From positions 2,168,001-2,232,000 of the forward strand of contig NC_088308.1 in NCBI RefSeq assembly GCF_910592395.1: DNA of 64,000 bases. The letters are read 5' to 3'. This document shows, piece after piece, positions 22,871 through 35,126 of this stretch. The DNA is from Lineus longissimus (taxonomy: Eukaryota; Nemertea; Pilidiophora; Heteronemertea; Lineidae). Both the position numbers and the translations under genes were made by a program. Numbering within the stretch: the stretch's first letter is position 1; every line of letters starts with the position of its first letter. The notes under the pieces are model-generated. The model made no database searches and had not been told where the DNA came from. It saw only the letters and a list, made by a program, of their open reading frames with translations.

Positions 22871-23399
22871 TGACCTTCCCTTCTGCAGTGATGAGGCTTG
22901 TCCGGCTGCTGTGGAAAAAAACTTGTCTATCTCTCTAATGGCGTACTGCCTGCAGTTTGATCGGCAAGATCATAGTCTTCATCAGAATTAAGTTGGCCAA
23001 TTTGTAAGAAGATTTCATTTTGAAAAGACTCCTTTATCAATCGATGTGTATGTAGGATTGTCTGATGCTTGTGTTAGAAAACTGTGCCAAATGTTGTTAC
23101 CAAGAAATCATTTCTCAACATGTTCAAGAAGGATGGATTGCGATCAAGAATCCTTCATTGTGTTTAGTCTCTCTCTACATGTAAATAATGGCATGCCTCG
23201 CTGCTGAAAGAACATTATCGGAAAAGGGTCTGTGAGGAACTGTCCTTCCTTTGAGAAGCCTAACTGCAGTGGTCATCTCTTTCTTATGCCACTTGATACT
23301 TACTTATTGCAGCCGAATTGTTAAAGATTTTTTCTTGAGAAAAGTAGATACTTGTGGCAGTTAAGAAGTGCAGTTGGCATTATCAATTGTTAGAGTCCT
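22871..23399. other. Unassigned non-coding DNA
   Basis: No gene or repeat is recognised. Confidence 0.5.
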
Positions 23400-23800
23400 G
23401 ACCCACCCTTCTTGATATTGGCATGGGCAAAAAGTATAAGAATCATTCTCAAATGGAGAACAAAAATGCAGTCACTGAACTGCACTCCCTTATAATAACT
23501 GGTAAGGTTACCACATGGAAATCATTTTCTGAAGAGACTGTACAGACAATGCTGAAAAAGGATGATGGCGTTTCAAGAGTACTCCAGCTAACTGACCACT
23601 CCCTGGTATAAGAAGGTATAAGAATGCTAACACATTTTTCTGGGGGAATGACCAATGTTGAAATCTGGGCACACCCTTCTTGCATTTTCTGAGCAGTTGG
23701 CACAGACAATGCCAAACCCAATGGATGATGGTCATTTAAGAGTCTTCCAGCAACTGACCAATGCATGTTACCAAGTGGAATTCTTTTTCAAGTACCTCTT
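23400..23800 (+). repeat. Diverged local duplication, period about 160 bp
   Basis: ACAGACAATGCTG followed by GGATGATGGCGTTTCAAGAG and ACTCCAGCTAACTGACCA (about 23542-23600) recurs as ACAGACAATGCC, GGATGATGGTCATTTAAGAG and TCTTCCAGCAACTGACCA (about 23702-23762). A third partial match, TTACCAAGTGGAATTC at 23768, corresponds to TTACCACATGGAAATC at 23509. Open frames of 60-105 codons on both strands here are by-products of the repeat. Confidence 0.7.
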
Positions 23801-25229
23801 GTGCTTCTCTTGCCAATGGCTATATGTGGACATTCATGCAAAAAAGTGTTTGTTCTAACTTGGAGATGATTTATTCATGCTAACGTATTGTTTTTGCCTC
23901 GACTGGCTCAAATGGTAATGTTGGCTTCTTCAAAGTTGGAAATGATAAAGGCTGGTATTTGTCTTATGACACTGCTGATTATGGGGCAGTCACCATTTAC
24001 AGCACCCCATATAGAAGATATTTTGTTGCAGCTGCCCGCAATTAATATCACATCTGACAAAACTCACTCATTTGGGGTGCTTATCACACAGGTGCCTGCA
24101 ACAAGTATTGGTACATGTGGCATGTTTTACTGGTAAACAGTGGACTGTTTATAGCAAAGTTGACATTGCAAAAACTTTTAACAAAAATCCATCAGATCCA
24201 CTCATCTTAAACAAGAGAACAGATGCAAGTAGTTCTTGTCAAAACCTATCCGACCCAGAGAGACAGACAGTAAAGCCCTCAAAATGTGTTGGATTGCCTG
24301 GATGGATTGCCTGGAGGATGTCTGAAGGATGTCACACCATTGCCTCTTACATCCCAAGGTGAGCACTGGCACATCTTCGGGGCAAAATATGGTGTGTCTA
24401 TTGAATCGATTATGATGTTTGACTTGGTATTTGTGCAAATAGGTGGTGTGTAAACGAAAAGGCTGCTAATATCAAACAAAATATGTGTTTTTATGGTTGT
24501 CGTTTGCTTTAAATTTCAAGATAGATCCTTGAATAAGTAGCTGTAGCCAGTAGTCCTTTCGTCATATGTCTTGTTTTTTCTTTCTACTCCTTTTGGATTC
24601 AACAGATTCCCCCTCCCCCCTCCCTATACAAGTAACCAGGTACATTTTTTCAAGAAAACCACCTGCAGTGATGAAAATCTGGGCTGCCATCCAAGCCAGT
24701 ACCAGACCCGCCCAAACCGAATTTGCGATATTAATTCATTGCCGCAGACAAGAGCTCAAGCTTTCTATTTTGCGAGGCGATTACCGATGATGGATTTTTT
24801 CCCAGACATAACATCAATTTCCTTCCAATTGAGTGAAGCCGTTAGTTGCATGCGATCAGTCAGGTGGGCTGAAGATGTGACAATGAAACCGGAGCAATTT
24901 GTATCAGGGCTCCTCCGTCATTTTGAGTCATGTGCAGGATTTTGATAAAGTGGGACCACAGACTTGAAATAGGGTGAGATTTTTGTTCACAATTTGAAAT
25001 ACATCATTTCCAAGACTTGCATTGCTGCTAACGATATGATGGCTGTGACTGAAGATGGCTTGAATGACTTCATGGCCAACAAAGATGTCAAATCGCTTTC
25101 TTAGTTTTCGGGCTGTTGATGATGTAAGTTTATGTCATACTCTATGGCAAAGAAATGCAAGACCCTTGTCTAAGATCCAGTCTGTAAAACGAACTGGTTA
25201 CAGCTGCCAGTTCAAGTCGCAAACTACAT
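23801..25229. other. Unassigned non-coding DNA
   Basis: The longest frame is 124 codons (24571-24945, plus, ending ...RHFESCAGF). It has no domain I recognise, and a second, overlapping frame in the same strand is nearly as open, which argues for chance. GGATTGCCTGGATGGATTGC at about 24291 is a 13-bp direct reiteration. Confidence 0.4.
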
Positions 25230-25920
25230 GTCCTAATCATGATTGCTGTCTACTCCAACTAGCAAAAAAGCAACCTAGTCAATGACTCTCCATCTGCTCT
25301 AGCTACTGCAAGTCAGACTCCCAACACTCTCTCTGTGTTTTTTCAACCCTTACACAGTACTTGGTTCTGGTCCAATTTTCCCTGTGAGTGCAAAAAGCAA
25401 ACGAGTCAATGACACTCCATACACTTGACTTGATCCTAAGGTAAGGATAAAAATGAGTAAGCTTTTTCTGCTGATCTTTTGCTTGAAGTAATGTACCAGT
25501 GCTGCTGTGGGCTCTTTTCTGCCAAGTCAACATGCAGTACATAAAAGCATAATATCTTTGGTAAAATGTAGGTACTTTATATGATTGGAAAAACTAGATG
25601 GTGATGGGATAAAAGACTACTTGTTGTAATTGTTATGTGCCCTACCCCAGAAGGTGTTGAACTTCAGGTGCATCTGTGATGCTGTAGCCTTGAAGGGTGG
25701 ATGTTCGAAAGTGCCTAAAAGAGCCCTACCCTATTAGACAAAGATTCTTGAAGTGGATAAGAGTTTTCCTTAATCTGGTTCGCCAATTAAGCATTTGCGG
25801 TGATGGAGTTATTCTTAACCGTACTCGCCACCAAAATAAGGATAAAAATGAGTAATTTTTTTCTGCTTATCTTTTGCTTGAAGTAATGTACCAGTGCTGT
25901 TGTGGGCTCTTTTCAGTCAT
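25230..25920 (+). repeat. Direct repeats about 395 bp apart
   Basis: TAAGGATAAAAATGAGTAAG at 25442, continuing through GCTTGAAGTAATGTACCAGTG to GTGGGCTCTTTTC (to about 25522), recurs at 25837-25918 with few changes. Within the same stretch GCAAAAAAGCAACCTAGTCA plus ATGACTCTCCAT (about 25261) has a related copy, GCAAAAAGCAAACGAGTCA plus ATGACACTCCAT (about 25389). Two layers of duplication are therefore visible. Confidence 0.8.
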
Positions 25921-27729
25921 AATGTAACTCTGTATAAATACTGTTACTCTGTTAATAGGAGTCTTAAGTTATGCTGTTACTACAACTTGTCGCAACTCAG
26001 TTGTCTCTTCAGCAAAAACAATTGTTAGATTGTTGAAGCCAAATTTGACAGTCCTGCTGTAAAAGTTTTCAAGAAGTGTCCATCAACCATGGCAGAACTG
26101 TATTTATCCACACCATTGCAATTGCTTGTGAATTTCCTTTCCAACTACATCACTGTTTGTATTTGTCTAGGGTTAGTAGACATTGTTCAAATTGAGACAC
26201 TTAATACACCCGCTATTTTTAAAGTACAACTGCTCGTCTTTCAGCTCTGTCAAGTACGTCTAAGTGAGAGAGTTGCATTTCTCCTTTTGATTTAAGGGTG
26301 TGTAGACAGTTGTAGAAAGAACTTCATGCTCATGAGATGAACAGGTTTTGTAGCGCTGGGTTATGCTGTTATTGCTTGGAAGAACGAGAGGAATGGCACA
26401 TGACCTTATCATTGCTTGGTCATCGTTTCGATTCCCAACACTAGCTGCCACGCACACTTGCAATGCTGAGTAAGTTGCTTCACTTCGACGCAAGCATGCA
26501 AAATACTACATCACCATCCAAGTTGACAGCAGCTTGTGATGGCCTCTTCCTCTGGACTTGGGTTGTAGCCAAAGTCACTACTCCTATTACTCCAATTGGC
26601 CTGGAATGGTTGTGGCACACAAAATGTTCATATCCCACCTTGGAGGAAAAATATTCCCTCAAAAGAATAACTTTCAGCTGCTGAGTCAGGGCCACAGAAG
26701 AAGCAGAGGAAAATCATTGATTGAACAGTCTTTATTTTTCTAGAGATATCAATCTTATATTTGAAAGACATTGCATTTTTGTCTCGTCTATTGTTTTTGT
26801 CTCAGCCACCCCTTTAAAAAAACCTGGATGTAACAAATATAATGAAGGATGCTGAAGTATTTGGTGTTGTTGTTGGTAATGTTAGTTATGTTTTCTCTTT
26901 AGGTATGTCTAGTGTACTATAACATGACTACCTTTACCTGCTTATCATTCTTGTATCATTTGTAGTAAATATTTCTGGAAACTGTTCCATGTTTACTGAG
27001 ATAGAAACTAATAAGCCACTCTTGCTAGTTGTAGCAGTTTTCGTCTCGAGTATTAACCCCTTCAGGGCAAATAGCTCATAATTCAAGGAAAATATTACTT
27101 TGAGATTCTCAGACTGGATGTTTTTGCAGCTTCTCCCAAAATGGTTAGGACCATGGACTGTAGGTATAACCTGACTTAAGAGATAAAGCATCAGTGCTTC
27201 ATTGATGTGGAAACATTTCTTGTGTTAATGCTAAGCTTTAGAGTGGCACTGCCCATGCGTTTGCCAGTTAGTCTTTTGACACTGTAAACTAACAATTTTC
27301 TGAAAAAGTCAGCCTTTCTTTGTTGATATGTTACAAGCTAATTAAGTCTGCAATTACAGCTAAGGGTTAATTCTCTTAATCTATGTTGCATTCTCAGTTA
27401 ATATCAAATGTATAAAATTTGACAGGTATGTATGAGCAAAGTTAAATATTTGTCTTTTATGTGCCGTAGCCTTTAGTTAATGGAATGGAATTAATCTCTC
27501 GGAAATGATGTTGAATTAATCATGGTATCTCATGCTCCCATTATATCAGCAGAGAGTGATTGTTTGTTATCAGCACTAGACACTCAAATTCAATTTCATA
27601 AATTTAACCCTTGAGGGCAGATGAATGCATCCGTGAAGTTAGGTGGCAAGGTCTGTGGAACGTTAGAATGCTGCTATGACTGATTTCCCTTCCATTAACC
27701 ATGGTGCCAAATCGATTGACCGTACTAAA
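25921..27729. other. Unassigned non-coding DNA
   Basis: Several 60-85 codon frames on both strands at 26089-26743 overlap one another and have no recognisable motifs. No RNA gene is seen. Confidence 0.45.
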
Positions 27730-28491
27730 CATTACCAGCTATTGCGGGCCTAGCACACTCTGTTTTGAATAGAGGGAGACTCCATCATTCCTATTGTTTG
27801 AGATTGGAAAGGTGTGAATTAATCTGGCAATTAGCCTCCTGTGCATTGGTGCATACAAACACTAAAATGTTTGGTTTTTGCTGATTTAGGGTCAAATAAA
27901 TCAGCCAAAAGTTTTGAAAGCTTCACAAATGATTGTTGCAAGGAAGTACTTTATGATAGTTTGCGAAATTTTGATTAATTCTAGGTGGAAAGTAATATTT
28001 TTCGCATATTTGTTGGGAAAAAAATTGAAAATCCTCCAATTTTCAACCCCCCTATGGACACTATGAATTTTTCTCCAATAAAGCTGAAATCTTGGGAATA
28101 TAATCCTAAGAGTTATATCAACCACGTCTGAAGTCGGGAGTTTGTATCAAATGTATAGTTTCGGAGCTAGCGCAGCTAGAAAAGCCCCCAAAACCCACTT
28201 TCTCAGGAATTTACACTACGGGCTACGAGTGAAGCATTACAGATTTACTAAAATTTTCAACCTATAGATGGACACATCGAATTTCCATCCAAATCACTCC
28301 AAATTTTGCCAGTAAATACCTAGACATATATAGAATTGTGTCAGAAGTCGGGAGTTGGGATTATTTTAACACCCCGCCCAAAAAGCCAACTTTATTGATA
28401 TTTCCTATGCATTTTCCATTAGGCTTGCCAGGACCAATTAAGCAGGTGCACTAATTGGCTTAATTGGCTAGGCCCGCAATAGCTGGTAATG
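27730..28491. mobile_element. Non-autonomous DNA transposon, 762 bp, 25-bp perfect TIRs
   Basis: The left end (27730-27754, CATTACCAGCTATTGCGGG...) is the exact reverse complement of the right end (28467-28491) over 25 bp. The inside has no transposase frame. Two internal direct repeats are visible: ATTTTCAACC...TATGGACAC with GAATTTTTCTCC (about 28040-28078) against ATTTTCAACC...GATGGACAC with GAATTTCCATCC (about 28254-28290), and GTCTGAAGTCGGGAGTTTG (about 28126) against GTCAGAAGTCGGGAGTTGG (about 28339). I see no clear target-site duplication, so the superfamily is not assigned. Confidence 0.8.
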
Positions 28492-28844
28492 AGTGGATAA
28501 TAGATTCTAGTAACATTTGACCTGACTGATCTTTTGTAACTGGTGAAATTGAGCGGTGTACAGAGTGCATTTCAACACTCTAAAATGTGGGAATGATTCA
28601 GGCAAGTCTGCCGCTTTCCTAACTACCGACAAATAAAGTGACATCTTCCTGATAATTAGAAAAAAGAGAGGAAAGAAGGAAGCTGTCAAATAAAGCTGAA
28701 TCCCATTGGAGCAAAACATCCTTGCTAGAAAAGCTCTGATTGCAAATGTGTTAGAGTAAGACTGTATGACATTCTTCACATGTTTTGAGACAGAGAACTT
28801 CAAAGATTAGACAGGAAATTAGCAGTCTTCTTTGTTTTTCTGTT
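28492..28844. other. Unassigned spacer before the minisatellite
   Basis: A 98-codon minus-strand frame (28507-28803) has no recognisable domain. No other feature. Confidence 0.45.
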
Positions 28845-31000
28845 TGTGATGGTAGCTTCTGCTGAGCACCCATCAGACACTCTGTGGTATTGAAACGTGC
28901 TTAGCACCCATCAGATGCCCTGTGTGATGGTAAGATCTGCTGGTAATGTCTGCTGAACACCCATCAGATGCCCTGTGTGATGGTAAGATCTGCTGGTAAT
29001 GTCTGCTGAAACCCATCAGATGCCCTGTGTGATGGTAAGATCTGCTGGTAATGTCCACTGAGCACCCATCAGATGCCCTGTGTGATGGTAACATCTGCTG
29101 GTAATGTCCACTGAGCACCCATCAGATGCCCTGTGTGATGGTAAGATCTGCTGGTAATGTCTGCTTAGCACCCATCAGATGCCCTGTGTGATGGTAAGAT
29201 CTGCTGGTAATGTCTGCTGAAACCCATCAGATGCCCTGTGTGATGGTAAGATCTGCTGGTAATGTCCACTGAGCACCCATCAGATGCCCTGTGTGATGGT
29301 AACATCTGCTGGTAATGTCCACTGAGCACCCATCAGATGCCCTGTGTGATGGTAACATCTGCTGGTAATGTCTGCTTAGCACCCATCAGATGCCCTGTGT
29401 GATGGTAACATCTGCTGGTAATGTCTGCTGAAACCCATCAGATGCCCTGTGTGATGGTAAGATCTGCTGGTAATGTCTGCTGAAACCCATCAGATGCCCT
29501 GTGTGATGGTAAGATCTGCTGGTAATGTCTGCTGAACACCCATCAGATGCCCTGTGTGATGGTAAGATCTGCTGGTAATGTCTGCTGAAACCCATCAGAT
29601 GCCCTGTGTGATGGTAAGATCTGCTGGTAATGTCTGCTGAAGACCCATCAGATGCCCTGTGTGATGGTAAGATCTGCTGGTAATGTCCACTGAGCACCCA
29701 TCGGATGCCCTGTGTGATGGTAAGATCTGCTGGTAATGTCCACTGAGCACCCATCAGATGCCCTGTGTGATGGTAAGATCTGCTGGTAATGTCTGCTTAG
29801 CACCCATCAGATGCCCTGTGTGATGGTAAGATCTGCTGGTAATGTCCACTGAGCACTCATCGGATGCCCTGTGTGATGGTAAGATCTGCTGGTAATGTCC
29901 ACTGAGCACCCATCAGATGCCCTGTGTGATGGTAACATCTGCTGGTAATGTCCACTGAGCACCCATCAGATGCCCTGTGTGATGGTAACATCTGCTGGTA
30001 ATGTCCACTGAGCACCCATCGGATGCCCTGTGTGATGGTAACATCTGCTGGTAATGTCCACTAAGCACCCATCAGATGCCCTGTGTGATGGTAACATCTG
30101 CTGGTAATGTCTGCTGAGCACCCATCAGATGCCCTGTGTGATGGTAACATCTGCTGGTAATGTCTGCTTAGCACCCATCAGATGCCCTGTGTGATGGTAA
30201 CATCTGCTGGTAATGTCTGCTTAGCACCCATCGGATGCCCTGTGTGATGGAAAGATCTGCTGGTAATGTCTGCTGAAACCCATCAGATGCCCTGTGTGAT
30301 GGTAACATCTGCTGGTAATGTCTGCTTAGCACCCATCAGATGCCCTGTGTGATGGTAACATCTGCTGGTAATGTCTGCTTAGCACCCATCGGATGCCCTG
30401 TGTGATGGAAAGATCTGCTGGTAATGTCTGCTGAAACCCATCAGATGCCCTGTGTGATGGTAACATCTGCTGGTAATGTCTGCTTAGCACCCATCAGATG
30501 CCCTGTGTGATGGTAACATCTGCTGGTAATGTCTACTGAGCACCCATCAGATGCCCTGTGTGATGGTAACATCTGCTGGTAATGTCTGCTTAGCACCCAT
30601 CAGATGCCCTGTGTGATGGTAACATCTGCTGGTAATGTCCACTGAGCACCCATCAGATGCCCTGTGTGATGGTAACATCTGCTGGTAATGTCTGCTTAGC
30701 ACCCATCAGATGCCCTGTGTGATGGTAACATCTGCTGGTAATGTCTACTGAGCACCCATCAGATGCTCTGTGTGATGGTAAGATCTGCTGGTAATGTCCA
30801 CTGAGCACCCATCAGATGCTCTGTGTGATGGTAACATCTGCTGGTAATGTCTGCTTGCTGAGCACCCATCAGATGATCTGTGTGATGGTAACATCTGCTG
30901 GTAATGTCCACTGAGCACCCATCAGATGCTGGCGACCAGATTAGTCACCCTATGGTTTTCTGCTGAGCTTCAATCAGAGGTGTTGATGGTTACATGGTGA
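28845..31000 (+). repeat. 53-bp minisatellite, about 39 copies, with higher-order structure
   Basis: The unit reads CACCCATCAGATGCCCTGTG, TGATGGTAAGATCTGCTGG, then TAATGTCTGCTGAG. CCCATC starts fall at 28907, 28960, 29012, 29065 and so on to 30918, i.e. 52-53 bp apart. Variants differ at TAAGATC/TAACATC and in the tail (CTGCTGAAA, CCACTGAG, CTGCTTAG). They recur in higher-order blocks of three units (30251 to 30409, 158 bp) and four units (29012 to 29223, 211 bp). Each unit holds CCATCA...TGATGG, a 6-bp stem with an 11-nt loop. Edge copies (28845-28906 and 30930-31000) are decayed. The unit is not a multiple of 3, so minus-strand frames inside are artefacts. Confidence 0.97.
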
Positions 31001-32539
31001 TTGGTTCCTTTCTGTTTCCTCAACATGGGTATGGGCTATAGGTGGTCCTTCTTCTGCTTTCCCTCTTTGGTGGCGCCAGTATCACTGCAAAAGATAAATG
31101 AGCACCAAATATCATAATATCCTCCATCTTTGATGTTTCCAGAATTACTTTTACCCACCCAGTCAATCTGATCATGTTGTGCTGCTTAAAAAAGGAATGT
31201 GAAAAGCAGCATATCACATAAAGCCATCACATATCTACCATCAGTGATGATTAAGATAAATGTATCCCTACTCTTAAAAAACACTTATCTGGTCATTTGG
31301 TCATCATGTCCGTGCTTAAAAAATGCTAGGTTGCTAAAAAAGCAGTGACTAATCACGTATTATCCTCCAGCCATCTCGTTCTATTTACATCTGCTTCCTT
31401 CTCCTTGGACATAGAGACAGATTACATCCTAAACTGAAAAAACGCTGGTGTTTCGTTTTTCCCTGCTGATGGAGCTGTCACTATCTGCTGGTGCCCTTGC
31501 CTCGAACGTGACGGCAGGCACGTAGATGCAAAAACAGTACTGAGCCTGACTTTATGCCAGTGAAGGGCGATGCCCTGTTCAACGATGCAGATGTGACCGG
31601 CGTTTCTTTCGATGATTTTGACAGGCTGTGAAAGGTTGTCATACTGGTGAGTGGGAGATGATTTAAGCCACGTCGTTTGTCAGTCTGGATGACCTTATGC
31701 TTGGTGGACAGTGCTGTTACAATAAATAACTGTCTGTGTTGTTGACTTTCCGACGCATCCATTTTTAGCCAAGGGCTGTCATTTTCTGGTTGATGTTGCT
31801 GTTGAAATAAATGAATGTCTGGGTTTTTGATGTCCAGACTTGGATTGGATGCACTCAAATAGAGAATAATGGTGCCATAACTGTCATCTCGTAATCCTTA
31901 TTTGGATCTACTGGTAGTTTTTATTGTGGAAAAATACCAATTCAGGTGAGGTGTGTTGTGGTCACTCACAAAATGATGAAAAAATCTAAATGAGCCTAAG
32001 GTCGAATAATGATAAATGTGGTTACGATTACTTTGAGTCAAGGGAGTAAAAGGTGGAGTAAAAAGCCTCTGAATTCTCGCAAAAGTGAGGCCATGTTCTC
32101 AAGGTGTTATCCTTCCTGTAGTAGTCTACTTTCCAGAATACTGCCAGAAAGCCAATACTTTTAGCAAAATGAACTTGAGTAGAGAAGTGGATACTGTCCA
32201 AAAGAACTGACAGAAAGGCAATATTTTTTGAAAATGATCATTTTGAGCTGAACTTGAGCAGAGAGGTAATTTTTTCTCTCTCTGCTTGGAACATAAGGCT
32301 CATTGCCAGTGGGTAAAGCGGCTACTGCTTTGTGTTTCTGACCAATGTGGTGTTGATGAAATTCACCTTAGTTTATAGCCATATTTAGTATCCAAAAAGT
32401 CATCATCAAACACTATAGTTAAAAAAAGAGAAAAAGTCTTGTTTTATACCATATCTCTATCAAGCTCCCAAACATCATTATCAAAAAGGCCCCTTTAAGT
32501 AGCAACCAACCAAATCCTCTCCTTCAAAGTTGTAGTAGT
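31001..32539. other. Unassigned non-coding DNA with a CpG-retaining patch
   Basis: Around 31480-31860 CpG is more frequent, and a 125-codon minus-strand frame (31481-31858) is open; it is Ser/Lys-rich with no domain I know. The plus strand here has ATAAATAACTG and AATAAATGAATG words. It could be a weak regulatory patch or nothing. The rest is featureless. Confidence 0.4.
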
Positions 32540-33130
32540 TAAACTGTGCCAAAGCCATTCTGGTTCTTTGATGGATTAATGATGTTTTTATTTTCATTTC
32601 CAAAAGCCATTAATGGTGAGGAGACTGATTGCCCGCCATAATTGCAAACTGCCTCAGAGTACATTACCGCATTTTGTCGCATTCTGTGCAAAAATCTGAC
32701 GATGTTTTGCCTCATTAAACGAATCAGACGACAAAAACGGAAACGTCTCACGAAACAAACACGTCCTTTATGAAATAATCCATTGTGATATGGCGTAATA
32801 GAATTTTTAATAATCTCGTTTTATCCTCTTTTATGCGCTTCAGTTTATAGTGACTTCCTGGCGTGTTGCGCTTAGCAATAAATAACGGCAAAAAGATGAT
32901 ACAAAAAACAGCGCCACGAGGTTGTAGGATAATGAGTGTTTTATGTCGTTTTTATAGATGGCGTGTTTTTTGGTTTGTGAATGGGTTTGCTGCGGGACAT
33001 CAATCGCGTCGCTGAACGCCGAGGTTAAGATTACGTGAGCATTGTTGAGATGCGATATGGATATTCCATTGAGGTTTATTGGCGAAAAGGAGACCGCTTT
33101 TATTGGTCTTTGATATGGGTTCCTAGCAAT
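32540..33130. promoter_or_regulatory. CpG-retaining stretch dense in posterior-Hox/CDX-type words
   Basis: Within about 350 bp the plus strand carries TTTATGAAATAA (32767), TTTTATGCGC (32829), GTTTATAG (32843), GCAATAAATAA (32875), TTTTATGTCG (32939), TTTTTATAG (32948) and two copies of TTTATTGG (33075 and 33098), followed by GTCTTTGAT (33106), a TCF/LEF-like word. TTTAT(G/T/A) is the core used by Cdx and Abd-B-class homeodomains. CpGs are numerous, unlike the flanks. Together this resembles a conserved enhancer; no nearby target gene is recognised. TTTATTGG read in reverse is CCAATAAA, so NF-Y is an alternative binder. Confidence 0.35.
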
Positions 33131-35014
33131 TGCTGTAAGCTGTCATCAAATAGGCCGACTTGGGAATATCCTATAGATCTTTCCTAGTCATTTTACAAAT
33201 CTTATTGATATCCTATACTAAATCTGGATTTTTTAATCCTCAAGATTCTTATCTGAGTAAAAAGATTATTTAGATTTAAATGTGTTTAGTTTTTCTTTGG
33301 TATCTTTTTGCCCATCAAGTTTTAAAAGTGAAAATGGTTATCCTGGAGTTCTGGGTGTATTTTAGCTTTTATTCAATCTTTCATACACATTTTATGATGT
33401 ATTTAATTATATTTATCATTTCATGATTAATATTATTACTGAGTTGCTGAGTTATGCTTAATCATGATGAATATGAGGAGCGGGTTGGTTAGCGGACAGG
33501 TTATGTGGTTTCAATTCAGTTGACGATGAAATTTCCATCAAAGTTTAAAAACAAGTGATTAAATCCCACATAGCAGATGATATATCCGCATATTTTTTTT
33601 CAACCATCAATGTTTTTTGCCAAATAGCCTGAGCATGTTGTTTGCAACAAAAAAATCGATCAGGGCTGAAATTCTGCTCTGAGATGCAAATCTCTGCCCT
33701 TGGGATTATCGACATAAAAACCGTCTTTTTTACCCTAGAAAAAAATAACTACTGTATCTCAATTTTTTTTTCGTGTTTCTGTAATTGGGGATAGTCATCG
33801 TCCTTGAACACTGGATAAAAAATCTATAAGTATACAAGAATTGCATCCATTTTACGCGTCCAAGATTTTTTCTTCCGACTGAATACATGTTAAGTATCAG
33901 ATTGGTTTTTTGCAGAAAAAAAGTAAAAAATGTGTTATATGGTTTCAGTGAATACCGGTAGCCGATTTGGCCTTGGATTCTTGGATAGTGTCTCTCTCGT
34001 TACGTTACTTGCATTTTTTCCATCTCTTCTTTGGTTGTTTTTAAATGACTTGCGGAGTATGATAATGCAGGGAATGTCTCATTCCCTTCTCTCCGTCGGC
34101 TTCTTTTTTCTTTCGATGAAATGCATGTGGTATTCATTTCCATTTTTTTGCAGTCTGTAAAGGAGATCTTTAGTTCATCTATATGGTTTCAAGGAATTAC
34201 TAATTGGACTCGTTTTGAAAGTCTCTGATCTTGCGTTTGAGGGTTCTAGTAGATTTTTGTGCTTTGTTTGTAATTTCTTGATGACTTTGGACACGAAATC
34301 GATGAAAAAGTTAACACATTTCTGAGCGTGGTAGCAACCTCTGGAGGTTCCATTCGAGAAACACTACCATTGCAGCTTACAGGATCAGGTGGTCGTTGAT
34401 CTGCTCTGCCCCGGATGGCATTGCCTTGGACTTTTCTGAACACGGTGAAGGGACGTTCATGACCTTGGTTACACTTTTGGTTTGGTTACTCTGCTTCTAT
34501 ATATGGTTGAAACATCCCCTCACAACTGTCAATACGATCAACAACTAGTATAAGCACCTACTGCTACGGTCCTATCTCTAGAGCGCTTCAGGTTTCAAGT
34601 GCTGGCCAAACAATGGTATGACAAGTATCACGCAAGGTACTTGGAGTTTGCAAAAAGGGTAAAACGAGATAGGTGGTAGGTCATGCTGGTGGTATTCGAT
34701 TTCTTTAAGATTTAAATCACGACGAGCAATACGTGTTTGTAATGTAAGATGAGAACGAACTGAACACTGTTCAGATGGATGATAATGGACAGGGGTCGGG
34801 TTGCAGCAAGATGGAGGGGGCCAAGAGGAGAAATCGTAAGAGTGGAGTATCCCTGGTAAGAGTCCGGGTGGATTCTAAGAAACTTCATTAGGACCACGAA
34901 TCGGAAAAGCTCTCACAACAGCAAGCTCTGGTGAGTCACTTTTATAACTTTGTGAAACATCTGAAGTGACTGCCTAAACCAAAGCATTTTCCACATGTCC
35001 TACTTGACGTTCCC
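33131..35014. other. Unassigned non-coding DNA
   Basis: A perfect 10-bp inverted repeat, TCATGATTAA (33421-33430) and TTAATCATGA (33458-33467), has two TAAT homeodomain cores. A 76-codon plus frame (33930-34160), rich in Phe, Leu and Ser, has no recognisable domain. No gene is supported. Confidence 0.45.
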
Positions 35015-35126
35015 TTTTTAGCTCACCTCTGTGGAGCTTATACGATACTGTGGCGTCCGTCGTTCGTCGTCCGTTAGCAGAGCACGTTTCGTCACTGCTA
35101 GCGCTAGATGGCTAAAACTTGGTGTG
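35015..35126 (+). repeat. TTAGCTCACC-type dispersed repeat, plus-strand copy
   Basis: Begins TTTTTAGCTCACCTCTGTGG, contains GGCGTCCGTCGTTCGTCGTC and GAGCACGTTTCGTCACTGC, and ends AAAACTTGGTGTGA. It matches the reverse-strand copy at 13761-13888 block for block. Homology stops after AAAACTTGGTGTGA in both, which suggests either a true element end or truncation. The 118-codon minus-strand frame crossing it (35018-35374) ends inside the repeat and is probably not a gene. Confidence 0.78.

Noticed and set aside
24571-24945. 124-codon plus-strand frame ending RHFESCAGF
   Set aside because: A shifted frame in the same strand is nearly as open, and I recognise no domain, so it is not called.
26762-26771. 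TGAAAGACAT, matching the first bases of miR-71
   Set aside because: Similarity stops after ten bases and the flanks do not form a precursor hairpin.
28873-29754. Minus-strand frames of 81 and 122 codons with a repeating peptide
   Set aside because: They lie inside the 53-bp minisatellite. The unit is not a multiple of three, so the repeated peptide only reflects rotating frames with few stops.
28845-31000. CRISPR-like appearance of regularly spaced repeats
   Set aside because: There are no unique spacers; the whole 53-bp unit repeats. The host is also eukaryotic.
31481-31858. 125-codon minus-strand frame in a CpG-retaining patch
   Set aside because: Low-complexity Ser/Lys/Thr-rich peptide, no splice or promoter support, and chance length.
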